Assembly (NCBI GenBank): GCA_019414025.1
Contig: DXMU01000036.1
Coordinates: forward strand, 1 to 64,000
Origin: Collinsella sp.
GTDB lineage: Bacteria > Actinomycetota > Coriobacteriia > Coriobacteriales > Coriobacteriaceae
Direction: 5' to 3'
Length of the DNA stretch: 64,000 nucleotides
Under the pieces are notes generated by a model. It did no database searches. It worked only from the letters and a program-made list of their open reading frames with translations, and had not been told where the DNA came from. Position 1 is the first letter of the stretch; each line of letters starts with the position of its first letter. Position numbers and translations under genes: made by a program. Of this stretch, positions 17,196 through 25,703 are shown one piece after another.

Positions 17196-18350
17196 ATGGT
17201 TGAGTGGATTGTTCGTCGTGCGCAGGGCGACCGTGCGCGCGTGGGCACGTTGACGGGCGTGGTGTGTATTCTCGCCAATGTTGCGCTTTGTGCTGCGAAG
17301 GGCGTAATTGGCGTGCTGTCGGGATCGGTTTCGATCGTGGCGGATGCCATGAACAACCTGTCCGATGCCAGCTCGAATATCGTGAGCGTGCTGGGCTTTA
17401 GGCTGGCGAGCAAGCCGGCCGACCCCGAGCATCCTTACGGACATGGCCGCTACGAGTATCTCTCGGGTCTGGTTGTGGCGGCGCTCGTGCTGCTTATTGG
17501 CATCGAACTGGTGAAGTCCTCGGTTGAGCGTATCGTCAACCCGGAACCTGTCGAGTTCTCGCTTGCCCTGGTGGCAGTTCTAGTGCTTTCGATGGTCGTA
17601 AAGCTGTGGATGGCGGCCCTCAACCAAAAGCTCGGTGACCGCATTGAGTCCGAGACGTTGCGTGCGACCGCTCAGGATTCCAAAAACGATGTCCTTGCCA
17701 CAGGCGCCGTGTTAGCGTGCGCAATTGTTTCGCAGGTGACGCGCATCAATCTTGATGCTTGGGTCGGCCTTGCCGTTGGCGCCTATATCGGCTGGAGTGG
17801 TTTTGAGCTCATCCAGGATACGGTGAGCCCGCTTTTGGGCCAGGCGCCCGATCCTAAGCTGGTCAAGCACATTCGAGACAAGATCATGAGCTACCCCGGC
17901 GTTTTGGGCGTTCACGATTTGATGGTTCACGACTACGGCCCGGGCAGGAAGTTCGCAAGCGCTCACGCCGAGATGGCAGCCGAGGCCAGCCCGCTGGAAA
18001 GTCACGACACGCTCGATAACATCGAGCAGTCGTTTAGAAACGAAGACGGAATGATCGTCACGCTTCACTACGATCCCATCGTGACCGATGACCCCAAGGT
18101 GGCGAGCATGCGTTTACGCATTAACGCCATGGCTCAACAGATCGATAGCCGCCTCTCGATTCATGACCTACGCTGTGTGCCGGGTCCTACGCACACCAAC
18201 GTGATCTTTGACTGCGTGCGTCCCTCGGATCTGCAGATGAGTGCCGAAGACGTAAAACACGCGCTGGCACAACGGGTCGAATCGGAATATCCCAAGTCGA
18301 TTGCCAAGATTACGATCGACGAAGACTACGTAGGCCATACCCACGAGTAG
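17196..18350 (+). CDS. Cation diffusion facilitator family transporter
   Basis: This 384-aa protein should export divalent metals (Zn, Fe, Mn or Co) from the cytoplasm in exchange for protons. The family signature is clear: VSIVADAMNNLSDASSNIVSV in membrane segment 2 with the metal-binding Asp residues, then DPEHPYGHGRYEY, and a second His/Asp site near the ATAQDSKNDVL segment. The cytoplasmic C-terminal domain (from about residue 220) is longer than in E. coli FieF and includes an extra soluble part with DLMVHDYGPG. GTGGGGG precedes ATG 17196. Metal specificity cannot be read from sequence alone. Confidence 0.9.
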   Translation: MVEWIVRRAQGDRARVGTLTGVVCILANVALCAAKGVIGVLSGSVSIVADAMNNLSDASSNIVSVLGFRLASKPADPEHPYGHGRYEYLSGLVVAALVLLIGIELVKSSVERIVNPEPVEFSLALVAVLVLSMVVKLWMAALNQKLGDRIESETLRATAQDSKNDVLATGAVLACAIVSQVTRINLDAWVGLAVGAYIGWSGFELIQDTVSPLLGQAPDPKLVKHIRDKIMSYPGVLGVHDLMVHDYGPGRKFASAHAEMAAEASPLESHDTLDNIEQSFRNEDGMIVTLHYDPIVTDDPKVASMRLRINAMAQQIDSRLSIHDLRCVPGPTHTNVIFDCVRPSDLQMSAEDVKHALAQRVESEYPKSIAKITIDEDYVGHTHE

Positions 18351-18388
18351 GCCGCGCCGGCAAAGCAAGTTATGCAGAAGGGGAGAGC

Positions 18389-19009
18389 ATGAAGCGCCTA
18401 TACCTACTCCGCCACGGTCAGACGGAGTTCAACGTCAAAAAGCTGGTCCAGGGCCGCTGCGATTCACCGCTGACCGGCCTGGGCCGTCAGCAGGCACGGG
18501 TGGCAGCCGCGTGGCTCAAAGCCCACAACGTCGTTCCCGACAAAGTGGTCTCTTCGCCCTTGGGCCGAGCCATGGACACAGCTCAGCTCGTTGCTACCGA
18601 ACTCCTCGGTCCGGACGCCGCTGTCGAGCCCTGCGAAGGCATCATCGAGCGCTGCTACGGCACCTTCGAAGAAGGTCCCCACGATGCCCTCCCCACCGAC
18701 GTCTGGGATCCGGGCGAGGACCTGGTCCCCTTCGGAGGAGAAGGAAGCCGCGCGTTGCAAGAGCGCATGGTGGACACCCTCACCAATATCATGGGCGCCG
18801 ATGGTATCGAAACCCTCCTAGCAGTAAGCCACGGCAGCGCCAGCCGCCAATTCATCAAGGCTGCAGCCCCAGAGGGCTTCGAGCTCCCAACAAAACTCCC
18901 CAACTGCGCCATCATGATCTTTGATTTTGAGGATTCGCAAGAAGAATGCGACACGTCCCAATGTAAGTTCACCTTGCAGCAGATCATCGATCCTCAACAA
19001 AGTCTTTAG
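18389..19009 (+). CDS. Histidine phosphatase family protein (phosphoglycerate mutase-like)
   Basis: This 206-aa enzyme has the RHGQTEFN phosphohistidine motif at residues 8-15 and the second catalytic His in AVSHGSASRQF near residue 148. The family includes phosphoglycerate mutases and broad phosphatases; the substrate cannot be assigned. Its last codons and the following 40 bp are duplicated at 30541-30600, where a degraded copy of the gene's 3' part survives. AGAAGGGGAG precedes ATG 18389. Confidence 0.88.
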   Translation: MKRLYLLRHGQTEFNVKKLVQGRCDSPLTGLGRQQARVAAAWLKAHNVVPDKVVSSPLGRAMDTAQLVATELLGPDAAVEPCEGIIERCYGTFEEGPHDALPTDVWDPGEDLVPFGGEGSRALQERMVDTLTNIMGADGIETLLAVSHGSASRQFIKAAAPEGFELPTKLPNCAIMIFDFEDSQEECDTSQCKFTLQQIIDPQQSL

Positions 19010-19055
19010 CCTGAGCGAGCAGAGTTAAGCAGGCATCAACGTGTCGTCTTCCGAG
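18996..19055 (+). repeat. 60-bp direct repeat, left copy, bounding the sulfatase/PTS island
   Basis: This stretch covers the end of the phosphatase gene (codons for Q-S-L and stop) and its downstream spacer. It is identical to 30541-30600 at 57 of 60 positions in the same orientation. After it the two loci diverge completely: agaS-like sequence follows here, the rplC leader follows at the right copy. Confidence 0.85.
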
Positions 19056-19268
19056 CTTTGGCTTGACACGCTGAACATCTACAAGGATAACCTTGAGGCC
19101 GTCGAGGCGTTCCTGGCCGACGCCCGCGCCATGGGCGACGGTCGCCTCAATGTGGTGCTCACCGGTGCCGGCACCTCCGATTACGTGGGTGAGGTTGTCG
19201 TCCTCAACCCCGACCTATCCCTCGTCGAGACCTATCTCGGTGGCGAGAGCGTCTACACTGAGAAGTAG
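19041..19268 (+). pseudogene. agaS-nagA deletion remnant (SIS-domain start fused to deacetylase end)
   Basis: The 75 codons read as two joined fragments. The first 50 or so (ELWLDTLNIYKDN, then VVLTGAGTSDYVGE) match the SIS-domain start of AgaS-type amino-sugar-phosphate isomerase/deaminases. The rest (VVVLNPDLSLVETYLGGESV) looks like the extreme C-terminus of N-acetylglucosamine-6-phosphate deacetylase (NagA/AgaA). An in-frame deletion inside an old agaS-nagA pair explains this. The N-terminal 20-odd residues of AgaS are also missing, exactly where the 60-bp repeat ends. No working product is expected. Confidence 0.7.
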
Positions 19269-19303
19269 CTGCTGACCTATTTGCGATTTGATGCGAATAA
19301 TGA

Positions 19304-19337
19304 GACCCCGATTCGGCTTTATCGAATCGGGGTCTTT
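19304..19337 (+). terminator. Terminator between the aga remnant and the deoR gene
   Basis: GACCCCGATTCG (19304-19315) and CGAATCGGGGTC (19323-19334) form a perfect 12-bp stem with a 7-nt loop, then TTT. It may serve both converging transcripts. Confidence 0.75.
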
Positions 19338-19367
19338 GCTGTGGTGTCCAGCTAAATCAAAACAGGC

Positions 19368-20129
19368 CTATTCTGCGACGATGATGCGAGTTGATTCGAG
19401 AACCATGGAACGCTGTTTGTCGTTGACATTTGCATCGGTGATGAGTGCGTCCATTTGATCGAGATTGAAGAAGCCGAAGAAGTCCATCTGTCCGATCTTG
19501 CTTGAATCGCAGACAAGGTAACGCTTGGCGGCGCGATCGCAAGCGAGCGCCTGTAAGCGTCCTTCCTCAAGGTTAGAACAGGAGATGGATTGGGCGAGTA
19601 CGCCGTTGGTGCCGATAAAGCAAGTGTCGATACCGAGCGGGGCGAGAGCATCTTCGGCGATGGGCCCGACGAAAGAACCCGATCGTTTGCGATACTGTCC
19701 TCCCAGGGCCCAGATCTCCACATCGTTACGCGTCTGGAGCATGTTCAGCACGATGATGCTGTTTGTGATGACGCGCAGCCGCATGCGCGGCAGCGCACGG
19801 GCGATGAGAGCGCAAGTCGAACCGGGTCCGAGGAAGATGGTGTCGCGCTCTCTGATGAGGTTGACAGCGGTGCGTGCGATATGCTCTTTTTCAGGGGAGC
19901 GGATTGAGAGCTTTTCAAAAAACGGGACCTCTTCGGCAATGGGGGAGCCGCTTGAAAGTCGGATGCCACCGTACTCGCGGATGACGCCAGCGCGTTGCGA
20001 GAGCTCATCGAAGTCTCTTCGAGCGGTCATTTCAGATATACCAAAGATTGTTGCGGCTTGGGCAACAGTGACCATTCCGCGCTGAGCGCACAGCTCAAGT
20101 AATTGTTCGTGACGTTCGGGTTTAAGCAT
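19368..20129 (-). CDS. DeoR-family transcriptional repressor
   Basis: This 253-aa protein has the DeoR N-terminal winged helix (residues 4-58, with the recognition-helix stretch ISEMTARRDFDEL) and a C-terminal sugar-phosphate-sensing domain (DTIFLGPGSTCALIARAL, then WALGGQYRKRSGSFVGPIAE and FIGTNGV). Such regulators usually respond to phosphorylated sugars made by the PTS and catabolic genes they control. It lies directly downstream of a second deoR gene on the same strand (15-bp gap) and both diverge from the PTS operon at 21180, the likely target. An AgaR-like role is an inference from the neighbouring aga remnant. Confidence 0.88.
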   Translation of the reverse strand: MLKPERHEQLLELCAQRGMVTVAQAATIFGISEMTARRDFDELSQRAGVIREYGGIRLSSGSPIAEEVPFFEKLSIRSPEKEHIARTAVNLIRERDTIFLGPGSTCALIARALPRMRLRVITNSIIVLNMLQTRNDVEIWALGGQYRKRSGSFVGPIAEDALAPLGIDTCFIGTNGVLAQSISCSNLEEGRLQALACDRAAKRYLVCDSSKIGQMDFFGFFNLDQMDALITDANVNDKQRSMVLESTRIIVAE

Positions 20130-20144
20130 GGCTTGCCAATTGGA

Positions 20145-20909
20145 TTATGCGGTAATGACGGAGGTATAGGCGCGGAGGGCCTCGATGGTCCGGGGGTCTG
20201 CGTCCTCGTTAATGAATGCCGCGGTCATATCCTCCAGTGTGGTGAAAAGGCAGAAGTCGCGCCTTCCGACTTTTTCAGCATCTACAACAAGATAACGCTC
20301 CTGAGCTCGAGAAAGAGCGTCTGAGAGGACCATGGCTGCATCGGGACGAGAGCCAAAGACCTCGTTTCCAAAAATACCGGTTGCCGAGACGTAGGCCTTG
20401 GGAGCGGATAGACCGTAGGGGCCGCGGCCGTTGTATGGCATGGTGAAAACTCGCGTGTCGTGACGCATCATGCCACCAACAAAGAATAGATCTATATGTG
20501 GATTGTCGGCTAGCAGGTTCAGCACGGGAAGACTGTTGGTGACGACGCGTATGTCCTCCTGGGGCAAATACGAACACATGAGCTCGAGAGTGGAGCCTCC
20601 ACCGAGAAAGATCGTATCGCCGGCTGAGACGGTTTGGGCGGCGGCTATAGCAGCGGCACGTTTCTGATCAACTTGAAAACGACGTTTCTCCTCATGCGGG
20701 GTCAAACGTGAAAGGGCTGTTCCGTGGGCGGAGTGTGGAAGCTGAGCCCCTCCGTGTACGCGCACAAGAAGGCCCTTGTCGGCAAGCTCGGCCAGGTCAC
20801 GCCTGATGGTCATATCCGAAACAGATAGGGTATTAGATATCTCGTTTACCGATACCGAATGATGTTGATCGAGCAAGTCGAGAATGGCCTGCTGGCGTTC
20901 GGATTTCAT
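20145..20909 (-). CDS. DeoR-family transcriptional repressor
   Basis: This 254-aa DeoR protein carries the helix-turn-helix VNEISNTLSVSDMTIRRDL and the effector domain with DTIFLGGGSTLELM and SATGIFGNEV. I place the start at the ATG at 20909 (MKSERQQAIL), preceded by GGGAG; a six-residue longer form is possible. First gene of a two-gene regulator operon transcribed away from the PTS genes. The intervening space holds a 9-bp repeat array and several AACGAACA-type words that could be operators. Having two tandem DeoR genes at one PTS locus is unusual but could allow response to two effectors. Confidence 0.88.
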   Translation of the reverse strand: MKSERQQAILDLLDQHHSVSVNEISNTLSVSDMTIRRDLAELADKGLLVRVHGGAQLPHSAHGTALSRLTPHEEKRRFQVDQKRAAAIAAAQTVSAGDTIFLGGGSTLELMCSYLPQEDIRVVTNSLPVLNLLADNPHIDLFFVGGMMRHDTRVFTMPYNGRGPYGLSAPKAYVSATGIFGNEVFGSRPDAAMVLSDALSRAQERYLVVDAEKVGRRDFCLFTTLEDMTAAFINEDADPRTIEALRAYTSVITA

Positions 20910-21179
20910 GAGTGCCGACTCCCTCATCGAGCGTTTGTTCTTATTTCAATGTAAACGAACAACATAAATAAACGCAAACCGTTCACGAAGGCACATTACC
21001 TTTCACCGGTCAAAACATAACGCTCACGGAAAAAACCATCAAATAGGAGGTAAATAGAGCTCATTCCAAAAATCATCTCTTGACCAATAAACAAATATAG
21101 ACGAACAGAACGAACAGAACGAACAGAACGAACAGAACGAACAGAACGAAGAGAATTAATAAGTATGAAAGGACAGAAG
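20910..21179. promoter_or_regulatory. Divergent regulatory region between deoR genes and PTS operon
   Basis: This AT-rich 270-bp space is unlike its GC-rich flanks. It contains TGTAAACGAACAACATAAATAAACG near 20950 (overlapping AACGAACA and ATAAACG words) and, next to the PTS start, six tandem 9-bp units. DeoR-family operators are often short repeated words of this type. No good -35/-10 pair could be settled by eye. Confidence 0.5.
21102..21155 (+). repeat. Tandem array of six 9-bp units (CGAACAGAA)
   Basis: Five perfect copies of CGAACAGAA are followed by one variant (CGAAGAGAA), ending 24 bases before the EIIA start codon. The unit shares CGAACA with words near the deoR start. It may be an operator cluster or a slipping microsatellite that changes promoter geometry. 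Confidence 0.85.
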
Positions 21180-21620
21180 ATGCGTATCGGTGTCATCCTT
21201 GCAAGTCACGGAGAGTTCGCTCAGGCCGCCCTCGGCGCCGTCGAGATGATTGCGGGCAAGCAGCCTGATGTCATCGCTCTTGGTCTCACCGCCGAGAAGA
21301 GCCTGGAGTCTTTCGAGTCCGAGATGCGCGAGGCTTACGAGACCCTCAGCGCCGAGTGCGAACTCGTCGTCACCCTATGCGACATCTACGGCGGCACCCC
21401 ATTCAACGTGACTACCCGCTGCCTGCTCAACGGCATGAACATGGTTGCCTACACTGGCCTGTCCATGCCCGTTGCGGTCGAGCTCCTGCTCACCCGCGAT
21501 GGCCTCGATTCCGCCGACGCGGTCCGTGCCCAGCTCACTGCCGCTCACGCCGGGGCCCAGCAGGAGATCAAGGCTCCCGCTCCGGCCGTGGAGGCAGACG
21601 AGGACGATTTGGACCTCTAG
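21180..21620 (+). CDS. Mannose-family PTS system, EIIA component
   Basis: This 146-aa cytoplasmic protein accepts phosphate from HPr on His10 (ILASHGEFAQA) and passes it to EIIB. The later LCDIYGGTPFNV motif is typical of the family. AAAGGA lies six bases before ATG 21180; a start at 21165 is possible but poorly supported. The C-terminal tail (EIKAPAPAVEADEDDLDL) is acidic and beyond the EIIA fold. First gene of an A-B-C-D operon. The sulfatases downstream suggest a sulfated sugar substrate. Confidence 0.92.
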   Translation: MRIGVILASHGEFAQAALGAVEMIAGKQPDVIALGLTAEKSLESFESEMREAYETLSAECELVVTLCDIYGGTPFNVTTRCLLNGMNMVAYTGLSMPVAVELLLTRDGLDSADAVRAQLTAAHAGAQQEIKAPAPAVEADEDDLDL

Positions 21621-21737
21621 GCTCGTTAGCCCGTCGATTCGAGTGGCGCTCACCCGTATCCCCCGAGTGGGCGCCTCGATCGAGCAGAGCATTCGTAAAC
21701 GGTACTGAAGGAACGTGCAAACGAAAAGGAGAACATC

Positions 21738-22214
21738 ATGGCACTCAAACTCGTCGACATCGATGACCGCCTGATCCACGGTCAGGTCGCCACCACTTGG
21801 ATTCCCGACTTCGGCATCGAATCGGCAATCATTGTCTCGGATAAGGTCGCCAACGACCCCGTCCAGAAGTCCGTCGCCGGCCTCGCCGCCCCCGACATCA
21901 AGGTCTCCGTCTTCGGTGTCGAGAAGTTCATTGAGGTCCTCAAGAAGACCGAGCTCAAGAAGGCCACGATGGTGCTCTTCACCAACCCCATCGACGCCCT
22001 CAAGCTGCACGAGAACGGCTTGCCGTTCGACTACCTGAACGTCTCCGGCATGCGCTTCAACGAGCAGCGTCATCGCCTGCACAAGAACATGTCCGTCACC
22101 GCCGAGGAAAAGGCCGCCTTCGAGGAGCTCATTGGCCTCGGCGTCGACTGCTGGATGCAGACCACCACGCGCGATTCCAAGGAGCCCGTGTCCGAGCTCC
22201 TCAAGAACTACTAA
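21738..22214 (+). CDS. Mannose-family PTS system, EIIB component
   Basis: EIIB (158 aa) is the cytoplasmic phosphocarrier; His14 in DDRLIHGQVATTW is the phosphorylation site. The fold and length match the mannose/sorbose/N-acetylgalactosamine class (AgaV, LevE, SorB). AAAAGGAG precedes ATG 21738. The spacer after EIIA is 117 bp. Together with EIIC and EIID it makes a complete transporter. The divergent DeoR genes and the agaS/nagA remnant 2 kb away favour an amino-sugar substrate, but specificity cannot be read directly. Confidence 0.93.
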   Translation: MALKLVDIDDRLIHGQVATTWIPDFGIESAIIVSDKVANDPVQKSVAGLAAPDIKVSVFGVEKFIEVLKKTELKKATMVLFTNPIDALKLHENGLPFDYLNVSGMRFNEQRHRLHKNMSVTAEEKAAFEELIGLGVDCWMQTTTRDSKEPVSELLKNY

Positions 22215-22294
22215 GTAAGTAACCATCTCCGGGCATGTGAACCCGGGGCGTGCCCATCGGAGGGAACGATGGGCGAATAGGGAAGGAGAGGCTT

Positions 22295-23104
22295 ATGCTT
22301 CAGGCACTTCTGCTCGCCATCTGGGCGGGTCTGTGCACTTGGGACCAGTTCGGTCCCCACCTGGGCTTCCGCAAGCCCCTGCTGGCATCCGTCGGCGTCG
22401 GCATCATCCTCGGTGACATGACGACCGCCATCATGATCGGCGCGACCATGGAGCTCATGTGGCTCGGCGTCAACAACATCGGCGCTTATGTTCCGCCGGA
22501 TGTCATCTCCGGCACCATCGTCGGTGCCGCCCTGGGCATCATGGGTTCCACCGACACCGCCAGCGCCATCGCCCTGGCAGTCGCCATCGGCATCCCCACC
22601 GCCACCTTGGTTCAGCAGCTGAACATCTTGGTCATGACCACTAACGTCTCGCTTGTCCACGGTGCCGACAAGGCCATCGAGTCCGGTAAGTTCAACGCCG
22701 TCAACAAGTTCTTCTGGACCGGCGCCCTGTGCTTCTTCCTGACCCGCGCCGTTCCCGTCTTCATCGCCACGGGCATCGGCTCCTTCGTGATCGAGGACAT
22801 CATGGCCTTCCTGCAGAACCAGGTTCCGTGGGTCCTCACCGGCTTCTCCACCGCCGGTGGCATGATGCCCGCCGTCGGTCTGGCCATGCTCCTCACCATG
22901 ATGATGAAGAAGAACATGTGGATCTTCCTGCTGCTCGGCTTTATCATGGCCGCCTTCCTCAACGTCCCGACCGTGGGCATCGCGCTCGCCGCTTGCGCCG
23001 CCGCCGGCGTGTGGGACGTCATTACCGAGGGCCAGAAGAATCAACCCGCCCCTGCCGCCGCCTCTGCCGCCGGCTCCGATGATGACGAGGAGTACGATCT
23101 CTAA
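22295..23104 (+). CDS. Mannose-family PTS system, EIIC component
   Basis: This 269-aa integral membrane subunit forms part of the sugar channel. The N-terminus MLQALLLAIWAGLCTWDQ and the segment ELMWLGVNNIGAYVPPDVISG are characteristic of mannose-superfamily EIIC. About seven to eight hydrophobic segments follow, ending in an acidic tail (DDDEEYDL). GGAAGGAG precedes ATG 22295. Its stop codon TAA overlaps the ATG of EIID by one base, indicating coupled translation of the two channel partners. Confidence 0.93.
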   Translation: MLQALLLAIWAGLCTWDQFGPHLGFRKPLLASVGVGIILGDMTTAIMIGATMELMWLGVNNIGAYVPPDVISGTIVGAALGIMGSTDTASAIALAVAIGIPTATLVQQLNILVMTTNVSLVHGADKAIESGKFNAVNKFFWTGALCFFLTRAVPVFIATGIGSFVIEDIMAFLQNQVPWVLTGFSTAGGMMPAVGLAMLLTMMMKKNMWIFLLLGFIMAAFLNVPTVGIALAACAAAGVWDVITEGQKNQPAPAAASAAGSDDDEEYDL

Positions 23105-23934
23105 TGGGTAAGATCTCCAACTCCACCCTGAACAAGGTCCTGCTGCGCACCCAGGGTTGCCAATTCGCGCACAACTACGAGCGCATGCAGTCGCTGTCCC
23201 TGACCTACTGCTTTGCCCCTGTCCTCGAGGAGCTCTACAAGGACGCCCCCAAGGAGGAGCGCGTTAACGCCATGAAGCGCCACCTCGAGTACTTCAACAC
23301 CCACCCGCTCGCGATCCCCTTCATCCTTGGCATCACCGCCGCCCTGGAGGAGACCACGGATGAGGATCAGAAGGACACCGTCGTCGGCATCAAGACCTCC
23401 CTCATGGGTCCCTTCGCCGGCCTTGGTGACTCCCTGCTGAACCTCACCTGGTTCCCGATCGCCGGCTCCATCGGCGCATCTATGTGCGTCGACAACGGCT
23501 CCATTGTGGGTCCGCTCGTGATGTTCTTGCTCATCAACCTGCTGTACTGGCCGCTGAAGTACTTCGGCCTGCACAAGGGTTACGAGATGGGCATGGAGCT
23601 CGTCGAGAAGGCGGGCGTCCAGGTCTTCGACCGTCTGGGCAACCTCGCCAACGTGCTGGGCGTCATGGTCACCGGCGGCCTGATCGCCACGACCGTTAAG
23701 CTCAAGCTTGCCGTGCAGTTCGCCTTCGGTGAGGGTGACCCGCTGGTGCTCCAGGACCAGCTCGATAAGGTGTTGCCCTTCCTGCTGCCTGTCGTTCTGA
23801 CTTTCATCTGCTATCGCCTGCTCAAGAAGGGCCAGGGCAAGAACTCCGCCCAGATCATCATCGGTCTGATTGTGTTCTCCCTTGTGTTCGCCGCTATCGG
23901 TTTCTACTTCCCGGCGTTCAAGATCTTCGCCTAA
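23104..23934 (+). CDS. Mannose-family PTS system, EIID component
   Basis: EIID (276 aa) is unique to the mannose superfamily and pairs with EIIC in the membrane. Diagnostic segments are the FAHNYERMQSLSLTYCFAPVL start, EYFNTHP, and KTSLMGPFAGLGDSL. The C-terminus contains several hydrophobic helices and ends FYFPAFKIFA. It is translated from an ATG overlapping the EIIC stop. A GC-rich hairpin follows at 23967-23994, and the first sulfatase gene starts about 170 bp downstream on the same strand. Confidence 0.94.
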   Translation: MGKISNSTLNKVLLRTQGCQFAHNYERMQSLSLTYCFAPVLEELYKDAPKEERVNAMKRHLEYFNTHPLAIPFILGITAALEETTDEDQKDTVVGIKTSLMGPFAGLGDSLLNLTWFPIAGSIGASMCVDNGSIVGPLVMFLLINLLYWPLKYFGLHKGYEMGMELVEKAGVQVFDRLGNLANVLGVMVTGGLIATTVKLKLAVQFAFGEGDPLVLQDQLDKVLPFLLPVVLTFICYRLLKKGQGKNSAQIIIGLIVFSLVFAAIGFYFPAFKIFA

Positions 23935-23966
23935 TCGCGAGCTTATCAAAAGGCAAATCGTTTGAT

Positions 23967-23994
23967 GCCCGCGCCCCGCATGCCGGGCGCGGGC
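23967..23994 (+). terminator. GC-rich hairpin after the PTS genes
   Basis: GCCCGCGCCC (23967-23976) pairs with GGGCGCGGGC (23985-23994). No strong T-run follows (CTCGTTGTC), so it may partly terminate or protect the PTS mRNA rather than fully separate it from the sulfatase genes. Confidence 0.5.
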
Positions 23995-24103
23995 CTCGTT
24001 GTCTCATGTGCTCTCCATCGTGCGCGATCGGGGTGCGCTCCATTATGCCCATGTGCCTTTGGCGTATCGCCATCTGGCAAATCCAACTATCGAAAGGATG
24101 CCA

Positions 24104-25600
24104 ATGAGAACCGTCCTCGTGCTCATGGATACTCTGCGTCGCGACGTCCTGTCGTGCTACAACCCCGCAACCGACGTCCAGACCCCCAATCTCGATGCCT
24201 TTGCCGAGCGTTCCTGCGTGTTCGACAACCACTGGATCGGCTCGGCTCCCTGCATGCCTGCCCGCCGCGACATCCTCACCGGTCGCTACAACTTCCTCGA
24301 GCGCCCCTGGGGCCCCATCGAGCCCTTCGATGTGACGCTGCCGGCCTGCCTGCGCGCGAACGGCAACTTCTGCCACATCACCACCGACCACTGCCACTAC
24401 CTACGCACCGGTGGCGAGGGCTACCTCCAGGAGTTCAACACCTGGGATTACTACCGCGGCCAGGAGGGCGACCCGTGGGTCAGCCGCATCGATGAGCCGA
24501 ATAACATGCCCGAGACCTTCTACGGGCGCGTGCGCGAGCAGTACCAGAAGAACCGTCAGCTCTGGCCCAACGAAGAGGACATGCCGAGCCCCAAGACCTT
24601 CCAGTCCGCCTGCGACTGGATCGACGGCAATGCTGGGGCCGACGACTTCTTCCTTATGGTTGAGACCTTCGACCCGCACGAGCCCTTCGATGTGCCCGAC
24701 AAGTACATGGAGATGTACGGCGGCACTGGCGAGCTCGACCGCGACTACTTCGAGATTCCTGAGTACAAGCGCGTCTCCGCCACCGACGTCAACAAGGGCG
24801 CGGAGGACTACCTGCAGCGCCGCTACAAGGCCCTCGTCACCATGACCGACCGCTGGTTTGGTAGGCTCATCGACAAGCTCGAGGAGCGCGGGATGCTGGA
24901 CGATACCATGGTCATGGTCACCACCGACCACGGCTATTTCCTGGGCGAGCGCGACTACATGGGCAAAAACTACATGCACCTGTATAACGAGCTCGCGCAT
25001 CTGCCGTTCATTGTGCACTTCCCGGGTAACGCCCGCGCCGGCGAGCATGCCCGCCAGCTCACTCAGGCAATCGACATCATGCCCACGGTGCTTGAAGCCC
25101 ACGGCTGCGAGATTCCCGCAGATGTGTGCGGCACCTCCCTCGTGCCGCTCATGACGGATGCTGACGCGCCCACGCGTGGCTACGCCCTGTACGGCGTGCA
25201 CGCCATGACCGTCAACGTCACCGACGGCCGCTACACCTACTTCCGCGCGCCGGTCGCCGGCAACCAGCCGTGCTTCGAGTACACCGCACTGCCGCACACC
25301 ATCCGCAAAAAGATGGGTTCGGACTGCCCGGAGGAGATTGAGTGTGGCCGCTACTTCAAACGCACCAAGTACCCGCTGTTCAAGATCCCCTGTAAGAAGC
25401 CGGCCCAGATCGAGGGAGCCACGCCGCTCGCCGAGGTCGAGCAGACGATGCTGTTCGACCTTGAGAGTGACTACGGCCAGGTTAATAATCTCGCCGGCAA
25501 GGACGACCACGCCGAACAGCGCATGATTGACCTGCTGCTGCGCGGCCTGGAGGAGCATGAGTCCCCGGCCGAGCAAAAGGAGCGCCTGGGCTTGGCCTAA
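24104..25600 (+). CDS. Cys-type sulfatase, cytoplasmic
   Basis: This 498-aa alkaline-phosphatase-superfamily sulfatase has the maturation motif CMPAR (Cys50-Arg54), in which the Cys becomes formylglycine. The metal-binding N-terminal Asp (LMDTLRRD) and the later VTTDHGYFLGERD segment are intact. GAAAGGA is best spaced for ATG 24104. There is no signal peptide, so it should act in the cytoplasm, presumably on sugar sulfates brought in by the preceding PTS. The radical-SAM maturase is the next gene. The sulfate position cannot be inferred by eye. Confidence 0.9.
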   Translation: MRTVLVLMDTLRRDVLSCYNPATDVQTPNLDAFAERSCVFDNHWIGSAPCMPARRDILTGRYNFLERPWGPIEPFDVTLPACLRANGNFCHITTDHCHYLRTGGEGYLQEFNTWDYYRGQEGDPWVSRIDEPNNMPETFYGRVREQYQKNRQLWPNEEDMPSPKTFQSACDWIDGNAGADDFFLMVETFDPHEPFDVPDKYMEMYGGTGELDRDYFEIPEYKRVSATDVNKGAEDYLQRRYKALVTMTDRWFGRLIDKLEERGMLDDTMVMVTTDHGYFLGERDYMGKNYMHLYNELAHLPFIVHFPGNARAGEHARQLTQAIDIMPTVLEAHGCEIPADVCGTSLVPLMTDADAPTRGYALYGVHAMTVNVTDGRYTYFRAPVAGNQPCFEYTALPHTIRKKMGSDCPEEIECGRYFKRTKYPLFKIPCKKPAQIEGATPLAEVEQTMLFDLESDYGQVNNLAGKDDHAEQRMIDLLLRGLEEHESPAEQKERLGLA

Positions 25601-25618
25601 GATTCATGCGGTGATTGT

Positions 25619-25679
25619 GCGGGCCGGATGCGCCGCCTCGGGTAAGGAGGTGGTTTCCGGCCCGATGAGTGAGGGCTAG
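25619..25679 (+). other. Hairpin enclosing a strong ribosome binding site and a 4-codon frame
   Basis: CGGGCCGG (25620-25627) pairs with CCGGCCCG (25657-25664). Inside the loop is TAAGGAGGT, a near-perfect Shine-Dalgarno sequence; immediately after the stem lies ATG AGT GAG GGC TAG (25665-25679). It sits just upstream of the maturase gene and could be a small leader or a chance arrangement. Confidence 0.35.
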
Positions 25680-25703
25680 CCTGTGCGAAGGGGGGTATGT
25701 GCC

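Noticed and set aside
21102..21155. CRISPR-like array
   Set aside because: Units are 9 bp and contiguous with no spacers; no cas genes are present.
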